Source of the DNA: Pseudomonadota bacterium
GTDB taxonomy: Bacteria; Pseudomonadota; Gammaproteobacteria; Acidiferrobacterales; UBA6901
NCBI GenBank assembly: GCA_021785795.1
Contig: JAJYEK010000151.1
Span: 1-8,961 of the forward strand
DNA length: 8,961 bases
Direction: 5' to 3'
The position numbers were made by a program, and so were the translations under genes. Below, piece after piece: positions 1 through 7,152 of this stretch. The first letter of the stretch is position 1. The number at the start of each line of letters is the position of its first letter. A model generated the notes under the pieces. That model saw nothing but the letters and a program-made list of their open reading frames with translations, did no database searches and was not told where the DNA came from.

Positions 1-419
1 TCGGCAAGGTGGAGGTGCCGTCGCGCGCCTATGTCGGCCGCTTCAATTTCAAGGGACCGGACCAGCAGAAGCTGGTCAAGGATCTCTCAGGGGGCGAACG
101 CAATCGCGTGCACCTGGCCAAACTCCTCAAGAGCGGCGGGAACCTGCTGCTGCTCGACGAGCCGACCAACGACCTCGATGTCGAAACCCTGCGTGCCCTC
201 GAAGACGCACTGCTCGACTTTGCCGGGTGTGCCGTGGTGATTTCCCACGACCGCTGGTTCCTGGACCGCATCGCGACCCACATGCTCGCCTTCGAAGACG
301 AGAGCAAGGTGGTGTGGTTCGAGGGCAACTATGCCGACTACGAGGCCGACCGTCACCGCCGGCTCGGCACCGACGCCGATCAGCCGCACCGCATAAAATA
401 CCGCAGGCTATCCCGGTAA
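1..419 (+). CDS. ettA: Energy-dependent translational throttle protein EttA, C-terminal part (5' end outside window)
   Basis: Only the C-terminal ~138 codons of the second ATPase domain are present; the frame is open from base 3 and ends at TAA 417-419. Visible motifs are the ABC signature LSGGERNR, Walker [13 protein letters not shown] and the H-loop [15 protein letters not shown]. The tail, with [18 protein letters not shown] and a final PHRIKYRRL, is typical of EttA rather than of other ABC-F proteins such as Uup or YheS. Known role of the family: a cytoplasmic ABC-F ATPase that binds the ribosomal E site and gates the first elongation steps according to the ATP/ADP ratio. The GTG at base 9 is internal, not a start. 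The gene is convergent with the aquaporin gene, whose stop lies 83 bp away. Identification is strong; nothing can be said about the N-terminal half. Confidence 0.95.
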   Translation, partial: GKVEVPSRAYVGRFNFKGPDQQKLVKDLSGGERNRVHLAKLLKSGGNLLLLDEPTNDLDVETLRALEDALLDFAGCAVVISHDRWFLDRIATHMLAFEDESKVVWFEGNYADYEADRHRRLGTDADQPHRIKYRRLSR

Positions 420-447
420 CCAGCGGGCCGGGGCGAAGCGGTCAGGC

Positions 448-501
448 AAAAACAGGCATTCAGACTTCAGACCCGGCCATTTGGCGCAGGTGCCGGCCTG
501 T
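448..501 (-). terminator. Possible intrinsic terminator downstream of the aquaporin gene
   Basis: On the minus strand, ACAGGC (501-496) can pair with GCCTGT (457-452), and the right arm runs directly into five T (452-448). The loop is long (458-495), although an inner CCGGC/GCCGG pairing can shorten it. The structure lies just past the aquaporin stop codon, between two convergent genes. The loop also contains a 7-bp tandem repeat, TTCAGAC twice (459-472). The short outer stem keeps confidence low. Confidence 0.3.
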
Positions 502-502
502 C

Positions 503-1315
503 TTAGCGGTCCGGCGTCCCGGGATCGTCGACGTCGAGCGAACCCTGCGCTGCGATCGCCCCGGCGATTGTCGGTTTTCCCTTGAGTATCCATTCGAACA
601 CAACGCCGATCAGCGCGCCCACAACCGGCCCGACAATGTAGATCCAGGTCATTCCGAGATCGCCACGCACCAGGTCTGGCGCAAACGAGCGTACCGGATT
701 CATCGAGGCGCCGCTTATCGGCCCCGCCCACAGACCCGCCAGGGCGATGTACCCCCCCACTGCAATCGCGCCATTGGTGCCGATATTGCGCGCCCCCGAT
801 GCGGTCCCCAGTATCGTGTTCACCAATCCGGCGGTCAGTACGATCTCCATAACCAGCGCGCTGCCGGCACCGACATCCGTACCTGGCACCGTGGCGCCCA
901 GCGCACCGACGGTGCCGAACATGGCCCGCAGAAAAAGCGCTGCCATGACGCCACCGATCAACTGGGCCAGGACGTACCCCGGCACCCGACGCCAGGGAAA
1001 ATTGCGCCGCGCAGCGAATGCCAGGGTGACGGCCGGGTTCAGATGTGCCCCGCTCACCGTACCCATGAAATAAATGATTGCCATCACCATGAGTCCGGGC
1101 GCCACCGCAACCATCCCGGCGCTGACCGTCCCGCCGCTGCGTGCGGCAACCACCCCCCCGCCCGCGGCCACCAGAACCAGCAGAAACGTGCCCCAAGTCT
1201 CGGCGAACAGGCGTCGCCACTCGTGGGCAGGATCCAGAAAATCGGGGGACGACTGCTTCTGCACCATGCGCCGGCTCAGCTCGGCCTTTTTCCGTTCATT
1301 GCGTATTGAAGTCAC
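503..1315 (-). CDS. MIP-family channel (aquaporin), NIP/AqpN-like
   Basis: A 270-aa inner-membrane channel of the major intrinsic protein family with six hydrophobic segments and two half-helix loops. The first loop has the canonical motif SGAHLNPAVT (NPA at 93-95). The second reads SGASMNPVRS (NPV at 206-208 instead of NPA) and keeps the filter arginine R209. The stretches FPWRRVPGY and AGPISGASMNP resemble plant NIPs and their bacterial relatives more than E. coli AqpZ. Aligning by eye from the NPA asparagines, the selectivity-filter positions read P73, G194, A203, R209, a small-residue set suggesting a solute or metalloid pore rather than a strict water pore (inference). About 35 charged residues precede the first membrane segment. 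The start is GTG at 1315, with GGAGG (1325-1321) five bases upstream; an ATG at 1319 is out of frame. It lies 89 bp downstream of ppk2 on the same strand, so probably co-transcribed. Confidence 0.92.
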   Translation of the reverse strand: MTSIRNERKKAELSRRMVQKQSSPDFLDPAHEWRRLFAETWGTFLLVLVAAGGGVVAARSGGTVSAGMVAVAPGLMVMAIIYFMGTVSGAHLNPAVTLAFAARRNFPWRRVPGYVLAQLIGGVMAALFLRAMFGTVGALGATVPGTDVGAGSALVMEIVLTAGLVNTILGTASGARNIGTNGAIAVGGYIALAGLWAGPISGASMNPVRSFAPDLVRGDLGMTWIYIVGPVVGALIGVVFEWILKGKPTIAGAIAAQGSLDVDDPGTPDR

Positions 1316-1320
1316 ACATG

Positions 1321-1325
1321 CCTCC
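1321..1325 (-). promoter_or_regulatory. Ribosome binding site that fixes the aquaporin GTG start
   Basis: GGAGG on the minus strand lies five bases before the GTG at 1315-1313. A nearby ATG (1319-1317) is only one base from it and out of frame. The in-frame ATG at codon 17 lacks such a site, so the GTG is the preferred start. Confidence 0.7.
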
Positions 1326-1374
1326 GATTAGTCGCATCAGGGATTGTGCAGGGCCGGCCTCACGGCCGGGAAGA

Positions 1375-1412
1375 TGCCGGGTCCCGGCACACCGGGCGCC
1401 GGCATTATTTTT
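1375..1412 (+). terminator. GC-rich inverted repeats with T-tract between ppk2 and aquaporin genes
   Basis: TGCCGGG-T-CCCGGCA (1375-1389) is a perfect palindrome. TGCCGG (1375-1380) can instead pair with CCGGCA (1399-1404), which is followed by TTATTTTTCC on the plus strand. Read on plus, this resembles an intrinsic terminator that would stop antisense transcription before ppk2; its T-tract overlaps the ppk2 stop and last codons. Read on minus it has no T-tract, so it would be only an intercistronic hairpin between ppk2 and the aquaporin gene. Function is uncertain. Confidence 0.35.
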
Positions 1413-2274
1413 CCAGCCGCTTGCGCAGCGCCTGCAGTTCCTTCCGGCGTTTGGCACTGGACCTCGGGTAGGCCATCCCCAGTCCCTCAAGCGTTTCGAG
1501 AATTATCTGGGAAATGATCAGCCTTGCGTTTTCCTTGTCGTCGGCAGGAACCACGTACCACGGCGCACTGTCGGTACTGGTTGCACCCAGGCAATCCTCA
1601 TAAGCCTTCATGTACTGCTTCCAAAATTTCCGTTCCTCGACATCCGTGACGCTGAATTTCCAGTTCTTTTCCGGGTTGTCGATGCGCTCGAGAAGACGCT
1701 TTCTCTGCTCTTCTTCCGACAGGTGCAGGAAAAACTTGATGATTCGCGTTCCGTTCCGGAAAAGATGGCGTTCCAGATCAACGATCGAACGGTAGCGGTG
1801 CCGCCAGATGGCCTCCCCGTCGAGAAGTTCGTCGGGCAGCCCCTGGCTGCGGAGGATCTGCGGATGCACCCGAACGATGAGCACCTCCTCGTAATAGGAC
1901 CGGTTGAAGATCCCGATCCGTCCGCGCTCCGGCAAACTCCTCGTGGTGCGCCACAGAAAATCGTGTTCCAGTTCGGTGGCGCTGGGATGCTTGAAACTGA
2001 ATACCTGACAGCCCTGCGGATTGACCCCCGACATGACGTGCTTGATGGCCCCGTCCTTCCCGGCGGCGTCCATCGCCTGGAAGATCAGCAGCAGGGAATA
2101 GCGGTTGAAGGCATAGTGAAGCTGTTGCAGCGAACTCAGCCTGGCGACGTGCTCGTCAAGCAGCTTCTGATATTGCTCCTTGGACTTGTACACCGGCTTT
2201 ACCACCGTCGGCCACTTGCCGAGCCTGACCTTCTGGCCCTCGGCGACCCGGAATTTCCTGGAATTGATTTTCAT
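1405..2274 (-). CDS. ppk2: Polyphosphate kinase 2 family protein, class III-like (polyphosphate:AMP/ADP phosphotransferase)
   Basis: A 289-aa cytosolic P-loop kinase that moves phosphate between inorganic polyphosphate and nucleotides. Visible motifs are Walker A MDAAGKDG (about 68-75), a second motif [11 protein letters not shown] (about 122-131), and the C-terminal stretches NPEKNWKF and [10 protein letters not shown] followed by [11 protein letters not shown]. Class I enzymes have Asn in the SxYN motif; here it is Glu (YYEE, about 129), the class III residue, and the overall sequence resembles the Meiothermus ruber type recalled from memory. A net AMP-to-ADP/ATP recharging role is therefore predicted. 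ATG 2274 was chosen because the family homology begins there (MKINSRKF). An in-frame ATG at 2325 would add 17 unrelated residues and coincides with the predicted transcription start. GGGAGG at 2297-2292 is rather distant (17 nt), so translation may be modest. Stop is TAA 1407-1405. It heads a likely two-gene unit with the aquaporin. Confidence 0.93.
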   Translation of the reverse strand: MKINSRKFRVAEGQKVRLGKWPTVVKPVYKSKEQYQKLLDEHVARLSSLQQLHYAFNRYSLLLIFQAMDAAGKDGAIKHVMSGVNPQGCQVFSFKHPSATELEHDFLWRTTRSLPERGRIGIFNRSYYEEVLIVRVHPQILRSQGLPDELLDGEAIWRHRYRSIVDLERHLFRNGTRIIKFFLHLSEEEQRKRLLERIDNPEKNWKFSVTDVEERKFWKQYMKAYEDCLGATSTDSAPWYVVPADDKENARLIISQIILETLEGLGMAYPRSSAKRRKELQALRKRLEK

Positions 2275-2332
2275 ATGTTCTGCGCGAGATGCCTCCCGGT
2301 TTGCCGGCAACCCTCGCCGGTCCATGAACCTC

Positions 2333-2361
2333 TATCTAGCCGGACGGGTGCCTGCCGTCAA
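2333..2361 (-). promoter_or_regulatory. Predicted sigma-70-type promoter of ppk2
   Basis: On the minus strand, TTGACG (2361-2356) is followed after exactly 17 bp by TAGATA (2338-2333). The -35 matches the consensus at five of six positions; the -10 is weaker. Transcription would start near 2326, giving a 5'UTR of about 50 nt before ATG 2274. An ATG at 2325 would then be leaderless, which favours the shorter ppk2 product. Confidence 0.55.
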
Positions 2362-2378
2362 TTGTGCACGGCACAATT
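2360..2378. promoter_or_regulatory. Perfect inverted repeat overlapping the ppk2 -35 box (candidate operator)
   Basis: AATTGTGC-ACG-GCACAATT has perfect 8-bp arms and a 3-bp spacer. It shares two bases with the -35 hexamer and is centred about 43 bp upstream of the predicted start. Its odd spacing does not fit the CRP/FNR half-site arrangement, and I do not recognise the regulator. The AT-rich arms stand out in a very GC-rich spacer, which supports a protein-binding site. Confidence 0.5.
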
Positions 2379-2842
2379 CCCCGCCCCGGCACAGCACGCC
2401 GGAACTGGCCTGTGACGAACGGACGAATCACACCGTGCACCCGGGCGGGCTCGATGCCGGTCTAGCGCGGCGGATCGCGGTTCCCGGCGTGGCTGAATTC
2501 CGGCACCGGCACCCGCACTGGATCCCTAACCTGCCTGCGCCCCCGACAGACTGCACCTCCAGGGTTGCGCAAGCAATACGGCTTCCGCCGGCGTATTCTC
2601 GCGAATTTTTACCCGATCAGCGAGATGCGGCCGCAACGGCGCCGCGTGCAGGGCCCGAAGGCCGGCCGGGGAGCGTAAGCGTCGGAGCCCGGACCCACGA
2701 AGCGCCGCAGCCCGGACAGCGTCAGCGCTCAATCCCGCGCTCGCCGTGGGCCTTGGTGGCGCGGCCAGGCCGCACACGAGCGGATTGGCCGCGCGGCCCC
2801 CGGGAAGGTTAGAATTAGGAACTCGACCAGGCATCCACGATC
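2379..2842. other. Gene-free GC-rich spacer between divergent ppk2 and ABC exporter genes
   Basis: No credible gene is seen on either strand. Open frames here, such as 2526-2834 minus and the distal part of 2180-2812 plus, give Ala/Arg/Pro-rich translations with no recognisable family. The only local structure noted is AATACG (2575-2580) facing CGTATT (2592-2597), an 11-bp-spaced inverted repeat. A TAGAAT hexamer at 2810-2815 could be a -10 box for the ABC gene, but no good -35 precedes it. Confidence 0.5.
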
Positions 2843-4666
2843 ATGCGCATCACCCATACCGGAAAGCCGCCCTCCAATCGCAACGACTGGAAGACGATCC
2901 GCACGCTTTTTCCCTATTTGCGCGAGTTCCGGGGCCGGGTCGCGCTGTCCATGGTTTTTCTGATCCTGGCCAAGCTGGCGAACGTCGGCGTCCCGCTCGT
3001 CCTGAAGAACATCGTCGATGCCCTGAACCGGCCCAAGGCGCTGATGGTGCTGCCGCTGTTCCTGCTCATCGCATATGGCGCCCTGCGCCTGGGCAACACC
3101 CTGTTCGCCGAACTGCGCGATGTGGTGTTCGCGAAGGTGCTGCAGCGTTCGATACGGCGCGTGGCGCTCAAAGTCTTCCGCCATCTTCACGATCTGGCGC
3201 TGCGCTTTCACCTCGAGCGCCAGACTGGAGGTGTATCGCGCGACATCGAACGCGGTACTGCCGGCATCCGCTTCCTCATGAACTTCATGCTGTTCAACAT
3301 TCTGCCCACGCTCTTCGAGATGGGCCTCGTCATGGTCATTCTGCTGCTCAAGTACAACCCGTGGTTCTGCGCCGTGACGCTCATTACGCTGGTCGCCTAC
3401 ATCGTCTATACGCTGGCGGTCACCGAGTGGCGCATGATCTTCCGGCGCACAATGAATGAAATGGACTCGAAGGCCAATACGCGCGCTGTCGACAGCCTGC
3501 TCAACTACGAGACGGTGAAATATTTCGGCAATGAAGGCTACGAGGCGCAACGCTACGATTCCACTCTGGCTACCTGGGAAAGCGCCGCGGTGCGCAACCA
3601 GACTTCGCTGTCGGTGCTCAACGTCGGCCAGGGAGCAATCATCGCCGCCGGCGTGACCGCCCTGATGCTCATGGCTGCCCGCGGCGTCACCCAGGGCACG
3701 ATGACGCTTGGCGACCTCGTACTGGTCAACTCGTTTCTCATCCAGCTCTACATGCCGCTGCACTTTCTCGGCTTCGTTTATCGCGAAATCCGCCATTCGC
3801 TCGCCGACATGGAGCGGATGTTCAACCTTCTGGACCAGGCGCCGGAGGTCTACGACAAACCCGGGGCCCGCGAACTCGATGTCAGAAACGGCACCATCCG
3901 CTTCGAGCATGTCAGTTTCGGCTACGATGCACGCCGCCAGATCCTGTCGGACGTCGACTTCCAGGTACCCGCCGGCCACAAGGTTGCGGTTGTGGGCGCC
4001 AGCGGCGCCGGAAAGTCGACCCTGTCGCGGTTGCTGTTCCGCTTCTACGACGTGGGTAGCGGCCGGATCCTCATTGACGGCCAGGATATCCGCGACGTGA
4101 CGCAGCACAGCCTGCGTGCAGCGATCGGCATCGTGCCTCAGGACACCGTGCTGTTCAACGACACGATCTACTACAACATCGCCTACGGCCGGCCGGACGC
4201 CACACGCGAGGAAATCGTGCAGGCGGCGCGCGCCGCGCACATCCACCAGTTTATCGAGTCGCTTCCCGACAAATACGAGTCGCTCGTGGGTGAGCGCGGC
4301 CTGAAACTGTCCGGCGGGGAAAAGCAGCGCGTCGCGATCGCGCGGACCCTGCTCAAGAACCCGCGCATCCTGATATTCGACGAGGCCACCTCGGCGCTCG
4401 ATTCCAAGACCGAGCGCGCCATCCAGGCGGAGTTGCAGGAAATCGCGCGCAACCACACGACGCTTGTCATCGCACACCGCCTGTCCACAGTCATGGACGC
4501 CGATCAGATCCTGGTCATGGACCACGGCCGTATCGTCGAACGCGGCACCCACGGCGAACTCATCATGCGCAGCGGCGTCTATGCACATTTGTGGGCACTG
4601 CAGCAGCAGGAAGACCGGGAAACGCCACTGCGGGCGGTAGGAAACGGCTTGATGCCGGCGCGTTGA
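2843..4666 (+). CDS. ATM1/ABCB7-type ABC exporter (fused permease and ATPase)
   Basis: A 607-aa half-transporter, expected to work as an inner-membrane homodimer. Six transmembrane helices occupy about residues 30-325. The nucleotide-binding domain follows, with Walker A GASGAGKS (385-392), Q-loop Q433, signature LSGGEKQR (489-496), Walker B ILIFDE (509-514) and H-loop H545. The motif TEWRMIFRR (R197, R201/R202), the stretch NYETVKYFGNE and the N260/Q263 pair match the glutathione-contact regions of Novosphingobium Atm1 and mitochondrial Atm1. Export of glutathione-linked metals or persulfides is therefore the likely role, rather than lipid A (MsbA) transport. In-frame stops at 2810 and 2816 make ATG 2843 the first possible start; the Shine-Dalgarno is weak (AGG about 12 nt upstream). 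It is a single gene, divergent from ppk2 and convergent with the c-di-GMP gene. The exact substrate is inference. Confidence 0.95.
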   Translation: MRITHTGKPPSNRNDWKTIRTLFPYLREFRGRVALSMVFLILAKLANVGVPLVLKNIVDALNRPKALMVLPLFLLIAYGALRLGNTLFAELRDVVFAKVLQRSIRRVALKVFRHLHDLALRFHLERQTGGVSRDIERGTAGIRFLMNFMLFNILPTLFEMGLVMVILLLKYNPWFCAVTLITLVAYIVYTLAVTEWRMIFRRTMNEMDSKANTRAVDSLLNYETVKYFGNEGYEAQRYDSTLATWESAAVRNQTSLSVLNVGQGAIIAAGVTALMLMAARGVTQGTMTLGDLVLVNSFLIQLYMPLHFLGFVYREIRHSLADMERMFNLLDQAPEVYDKPGARELDVRNGTIRFEHVSFGYDARRQILSDVDFQVPAGHKVAVVGASGAGKSTLSRLLFRFYDVGSGRILIDGQDIRDVTQHSLRAAIGIVPQDTVLFNDTIYYNIAYGRPDATREEIVQAARAAHIHQFIESLPDKYESLVGERGLKLSGGEKQRVAIARTLLKNPRILIFDEATSALDSKTERAIQAELQEIARNHTTLVIAHRLSTVMDADQILVMDHGRIVERGTHGELIMRSGVYAHLWALQQQEDRETPLRAVGNGLMPAR

Positions 4667-4682
4667 GGCCGCGCCGCCGGCA
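4653..4682. repeat. Strong GC hairpin overlapping the end of the ABC exporter gene
   Basis: TGCCGGCGCG (4653-4662) pairs with CGCGCCGCCGGCA (4670-4682) apart from a three-base bulge, enclosing a 7-nt loop that contains the TGA stop. It sits at the junction of two convergent genes. No T-tract follows on either strand, so it is not a classical intrinsic terminator; it may stabilise the 3' end or help factor-dependent termination. Confidence 0.35.
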
Positions 4683-4723
4683 CGCGCCCGGATCCTGCCG
4701 GCCGGAAGCGGCGAAAGACCGGC

Positions 4724-6763
4724 CTAGAGCGACAGCTGCCCGATCAGGGCGCTGAGGTCCATCGGCTTGCCGAACAGGACGCCCTGCCCCTCATCGCATC
4801 CGAGCTGCAGAAGGATGCTGCGCTGCTCGTCTGTCTCCACACCCTCAGCCGATACTCGGATATCGAGGCCATGGGCCATCTGAATGATGGCTGAGACAAG
4901 CTGGCGGCTGACGGCGTCTTCGGCCAGATCGCGGATGAGTTCCTGGTCGATCTTTACGCGCTGCACTGCCAACCGCTTGAGGCAGGAGAGCTTGGAAAAG
5001 CCGGTGCCGAAATCGTCGACTGTGAGCTGCAGACCCAGGCGGCGGAGCTCGCCCAGTACGGCCTCGGACCTGCGCCCGCGATTCATCAGGGTGGACTCGC
5101 TCAGCTCAAGTTCGAAGCACTCCATACCGAGTCCGGTGCGCTCCAGGGTATCGAGGATATTCTGCTTCAGCGCCTCGCCCTCGAACAGTTGCGAGGCGGA
5201 GATGTTTACTCCCAGGCTCATGGGCCGGCGCCTGCAGATCCCGGCCAGGGCTGTGCCCCCGGCGGCCGCCGCTTCGAGCACCCAGTTGCCGAGTTCCGGC
5301 ATGAGTCCGGCCTCCTCGGCCAGGGGTATGAACTGCGCCGGCGCCACTTCGCCCTGATGCGGATGACGCCAGCGCGCCAGGGCTTCCACTCCGATCACCT
5401 CCCCATCGACCAGCCGTACCTGAGGCTGCCATACCATATAAAGTCCTTCGCCCTTCAGGCTCGTGCGCAGCGCGCCTTCCATCGAAAGGCGCTCCAGCAC
5501 CTGGACGTTGAGCTCGCTGGTGAAGAAACAATAGCGGTTGCGGCCCTCTCTCTTGGCGCGGTACATCGCTACGTCCGCACTCTTGACCAGCATATCCACA
5601 TCCCTGCCGTCGTTCGGGTAGCGCGCAATGCCCACGCTCGCCGTGAGGTATATCTTGCGGCCGTCCACATCCAGGGGAATTTCGCTGGACTGGACGAGAT
5701 TGGAGGCAATCGCAGCGACATCGCGTTCCGAGCCGGTCTCGCTCAGAAGAATCGTAAACTCGTCGCCGCCCAGCCGGGAAACGGTGTCCGTTTCCCGCAC
5801 CACACCCTTGATCCGGCACGCTGCGGCCTGCAGCAGCTTGTCGCCGAAGCTGTGTCCCAGACTGTCGTTGATATCCTTGAAGCGGTCCAGATCGATGAAC
5901 AGGATCGCAAACCCGGATCCATCGCGCTTGGCGCGCACGATCGCCTGACCGATCCGGTCATAGAAGAGCTGGCGGTTGGGCAGGCCGGTCAGGGCGTCGT
6001 AATAGGCCAGCTGATGCAGTTGGCGCTGCAGGTGTTGCTGGCTGCTGATTTCCGCGAAGATCCCCACATAGTTCGTAACCGCTCCCTGGCCGTCACGGAC
6101 CGAGCTGATTCTCAGCCATTCCGGATAGATCTCGCCGTTCTTGCGCCGGTTCCAGATCTCGCCGCTCCACGCTCCCGTATTTTGCAGCGATTGCCACATC
6201 GACTGGTAGAAATCCGGTTCATGGTGACCCGAGCTGAGCAAACTGGGACGCTGCCCTCTCACCTCCTCCAGCGTGTACCCGGTCGTTTCGGTGAACGCGC
6301 GGTTCACAAGAATAATGTTGGCGGAGGCGTCGGTCACCACGATGCCGTCACTGGTATTGTCGAAAACGGATGCGGCAATGCTGTGACGCCGGAGTTCGGC
6401 ATCGAAATGGGCAACCAGGGCAGCGAACAGGGACACCTGGGACACTACGCCCAGAAACCGGCCCTTCTCATCAACCACCGGGATATGCTCCGCGCGGGTT
6501 CGCCGGATGTATTCCAGAACCTCTTCCACACGGGCATCGCCCGGCAACGGTTCGACGCGACTCTGCGCGGCGAACTCGGCGAAGACCCCTTCCGGAGACA
6601 AAGCAAGCTGACCCTCCGCGGCCAGCCCGAGATAACGATCTCCGTCGAAGACAGCGAATACCGTCGTGGCATCGCCGCTGTGCGGGACATCGCAATAGCG
6701 CTGGTTCGCCTGGACACGGGTCACGGGCAGGGACAGCAGTTCGGCAACTGTGAAACGGTTCAT
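4724..6763 (-). CDS. Cyclic-di-GMP enzyme with CBS pair, PAS, GGDEF and EAL domains
   Basis: A 679-aa protein without clear membrane segments. Domain order: two CBS-like repeats (about 7-60 and 69-120, the second clearer), PAS (about 130-240), GGDEF (about 250-410) and EAL (about 430-679). The cyclase motif is intact (RLGGDEF, 330-336), with an RETD inhibitory site (323-326) exactly five residues before it. The phosphodiesterase residues are also intact: E460 of EAL, N520, E553, the DD pair 583-584 of DDFGTGFS, K604, E640 of AEGVET and Q660. Both c-di-GMP synthesis and hydrolysis are therefore possible, with CBS (often adenine-nucleotide binding) and PAS as likely sensors. ATG 6763 starts exactly where CBS-like sequence begins. 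The frame stays open back to 7060, but that extension is Arg/Ser/Cys-rich and lacks homology. The Shine-Dalgarno is weak (G-run about 10 nt upstream). A doubtful ORF overlaps the start by ATGA. Confidence 0.95.
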   Translation of the reverse strand: MNRFTVAELLSLPVTRVQANQRYCDVPHSGDATTVFAVFDGDRYLGLAAEGQLALSPEGVFAEFAAQSRVEPLPGDARVEEVLEYIRRTRAEHIPVVDEKGRFLGVVSQVSLFAALVAHFDAELRRHSIAASVFDNTSDGIVVTDASANIILVNRAFTETTGYTLEEVRGQRPSLLSSGHHEPDFYQSMWQSLQNTGAWSGEIWNRRKNGEIYPEWLRISSVRDGQGAVTNYVGIFAEISSQQHLQRQLHQLAYYDALTGLPNRQLFYDRIGQAIVRAKRDGSGFAILFIDLDRFKDINDSLGHSFGDKLLQAAACRIKGVVRETDTVSRLGGDEFTILLSETGSERDVAAIASNLVQSSEIPLDVDGRKIYLTASVGIARYPNDGRDVDMLVKSADVAMYRAKREGRNRYCFFTSELNVQVLERLSMEGALRTSLKGEGLYMVWQPQVRLVDGEVIGVEALARWRHPHQGEVAPAQFIPLAEEAGLMPELGNWVLEAAAAGGTALAGICRRRPMSLGVNISASQLFEGEALKQNILDTLERTGLGMECFELELSESTLMNRGRRSEAVLGELRRLGLQLTVDDFGTGFSKLSCLKRLAVQRVKIDQELIRDLAEDAVSRQLVSAIIQMAHGLDIRVSAEGVETDEQRSILLQLGCDEGQGVLFGKPMDLSALIGQLSL

Positions 6764-7152
6764 CGACCGCAAACCCCCATACCGGTGACCGCCTCCGCAC
6801 GCGGACGCGGGATGTCTTCGGCTTTTACTGACCGTCCGCCTTTGCGCAACCGGATCTCCATCGACCCCGCAGCACGCAGACCGGCGGCATGCACCAGTGT
6901 GCCTTTGGTCACACAGTGCTGCCCATGGAGACTTCCGAACGCTTTGGCGCCGGGAATGACCGCACCCTTCCCGCGACCTTGTGACCTCGCATTCCGGCCG
7001 ATTATCGGCAGGCCTTGTGCCGTTTCGGGGACTGCCGCAGGCTGGCCTTCGAACCGGCACGCAAATCCCCGGGGCATATCTTCAACTTCGCGCTCGCCCT
7101 CGTTCCCGAAAACAGGACCCGAGGTCGCATGACAACAAATACCGTCCCGCAT
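6760..7152 (-). CDS. Doubtful 130-aa ORF overlapping the start of the c-di-GMP gene
   Basis: ATG at 7152 is preceded by AAAGG at about seven bases, a fair ribosome binding site. The frame ends in TGA at 6762-6760, which overlaps the ATG of the c-di-GMP gene as ATGA, the usual layout of translationally coupled genes. The product is Gly/Arg-rich with several Cys and His residues, no predicted membrane segment and no family I recognise. Its third codon positions are less GC-rich than those of the neighbouring genes, which argues against it. It may be a small upstream cistron, a leader that governs translation of the enzyme, or a chance open frame. Confidence 0.22.
   Translation of the reverse strand: MRDGICCHATSGPVFGNEGEREVEDMPRGFACRFEGQPAAVPETAQGLPIIGRNARSQGRGKGAVIPGAKAFGSLHGQHCVTKGTLVHAAGLRAAGSMEIRLRKGGRSVKAEDIPRPRAEAVTGMGVCGR

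Noticed and set aside
227..1309. 360-codon plus-strand frame across the ettA end and antisense to the aquaporin gene
   Set aside because: It overlaps two well-supported genes and its Arg/Pro/His-rich translation is noise.
2275..2325. Upstream ATG (2325) as the ppk2 start, adding 17 residues
   Set aside because: The added residues lack PPK2 homology, and the predicted promoter places the transcription start at about this ATG. AGAGG three bases upstream keeps it possible.
1141..2415. 424-codon plus-strand frame antisense to ppk2
   Set aside because: It is a shadow of the minus-strand ppk2 gene with no recognisable domain.
2575..2597. AATACG/CGTATT inverted repeat as an operator
   Set aside because: Short 6-bp arms at 11-bp spacing, not tied to a recognisable promoter.
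2526..2834. 102-codon minus-strand frame between ppk2 and the ABC gene
   Set aside because: Ala/Arg/Pro/Leu-rich noise without a ribosome binding site or known domain.
2729..4588. 619-codon open frame on the minus strand, antisense to the ABC exporter gene
   Set aside because: It is a codon-bias shadow of a GC-rich gene. The translation is rich in His, Asp, Gln and Val without a family, while the plus strand encodes a full ABC exporter.
6764..7060. N-terminal extension of the c-di-GMP enzyme to base 7060
   Set aside because: The 99 extra residues are Arg/Ser/Cys/Gly-rich and without homology; CBS-like sequence begins at ATG 6763.
5189..7132. 647-codon open frame on the plus strand, antisense to the c-di-GMP gene
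   Set aside because: The opposite strand carries a complete CBS-PAS-GGDEF-EAL protein with all motifs; this frame has none.
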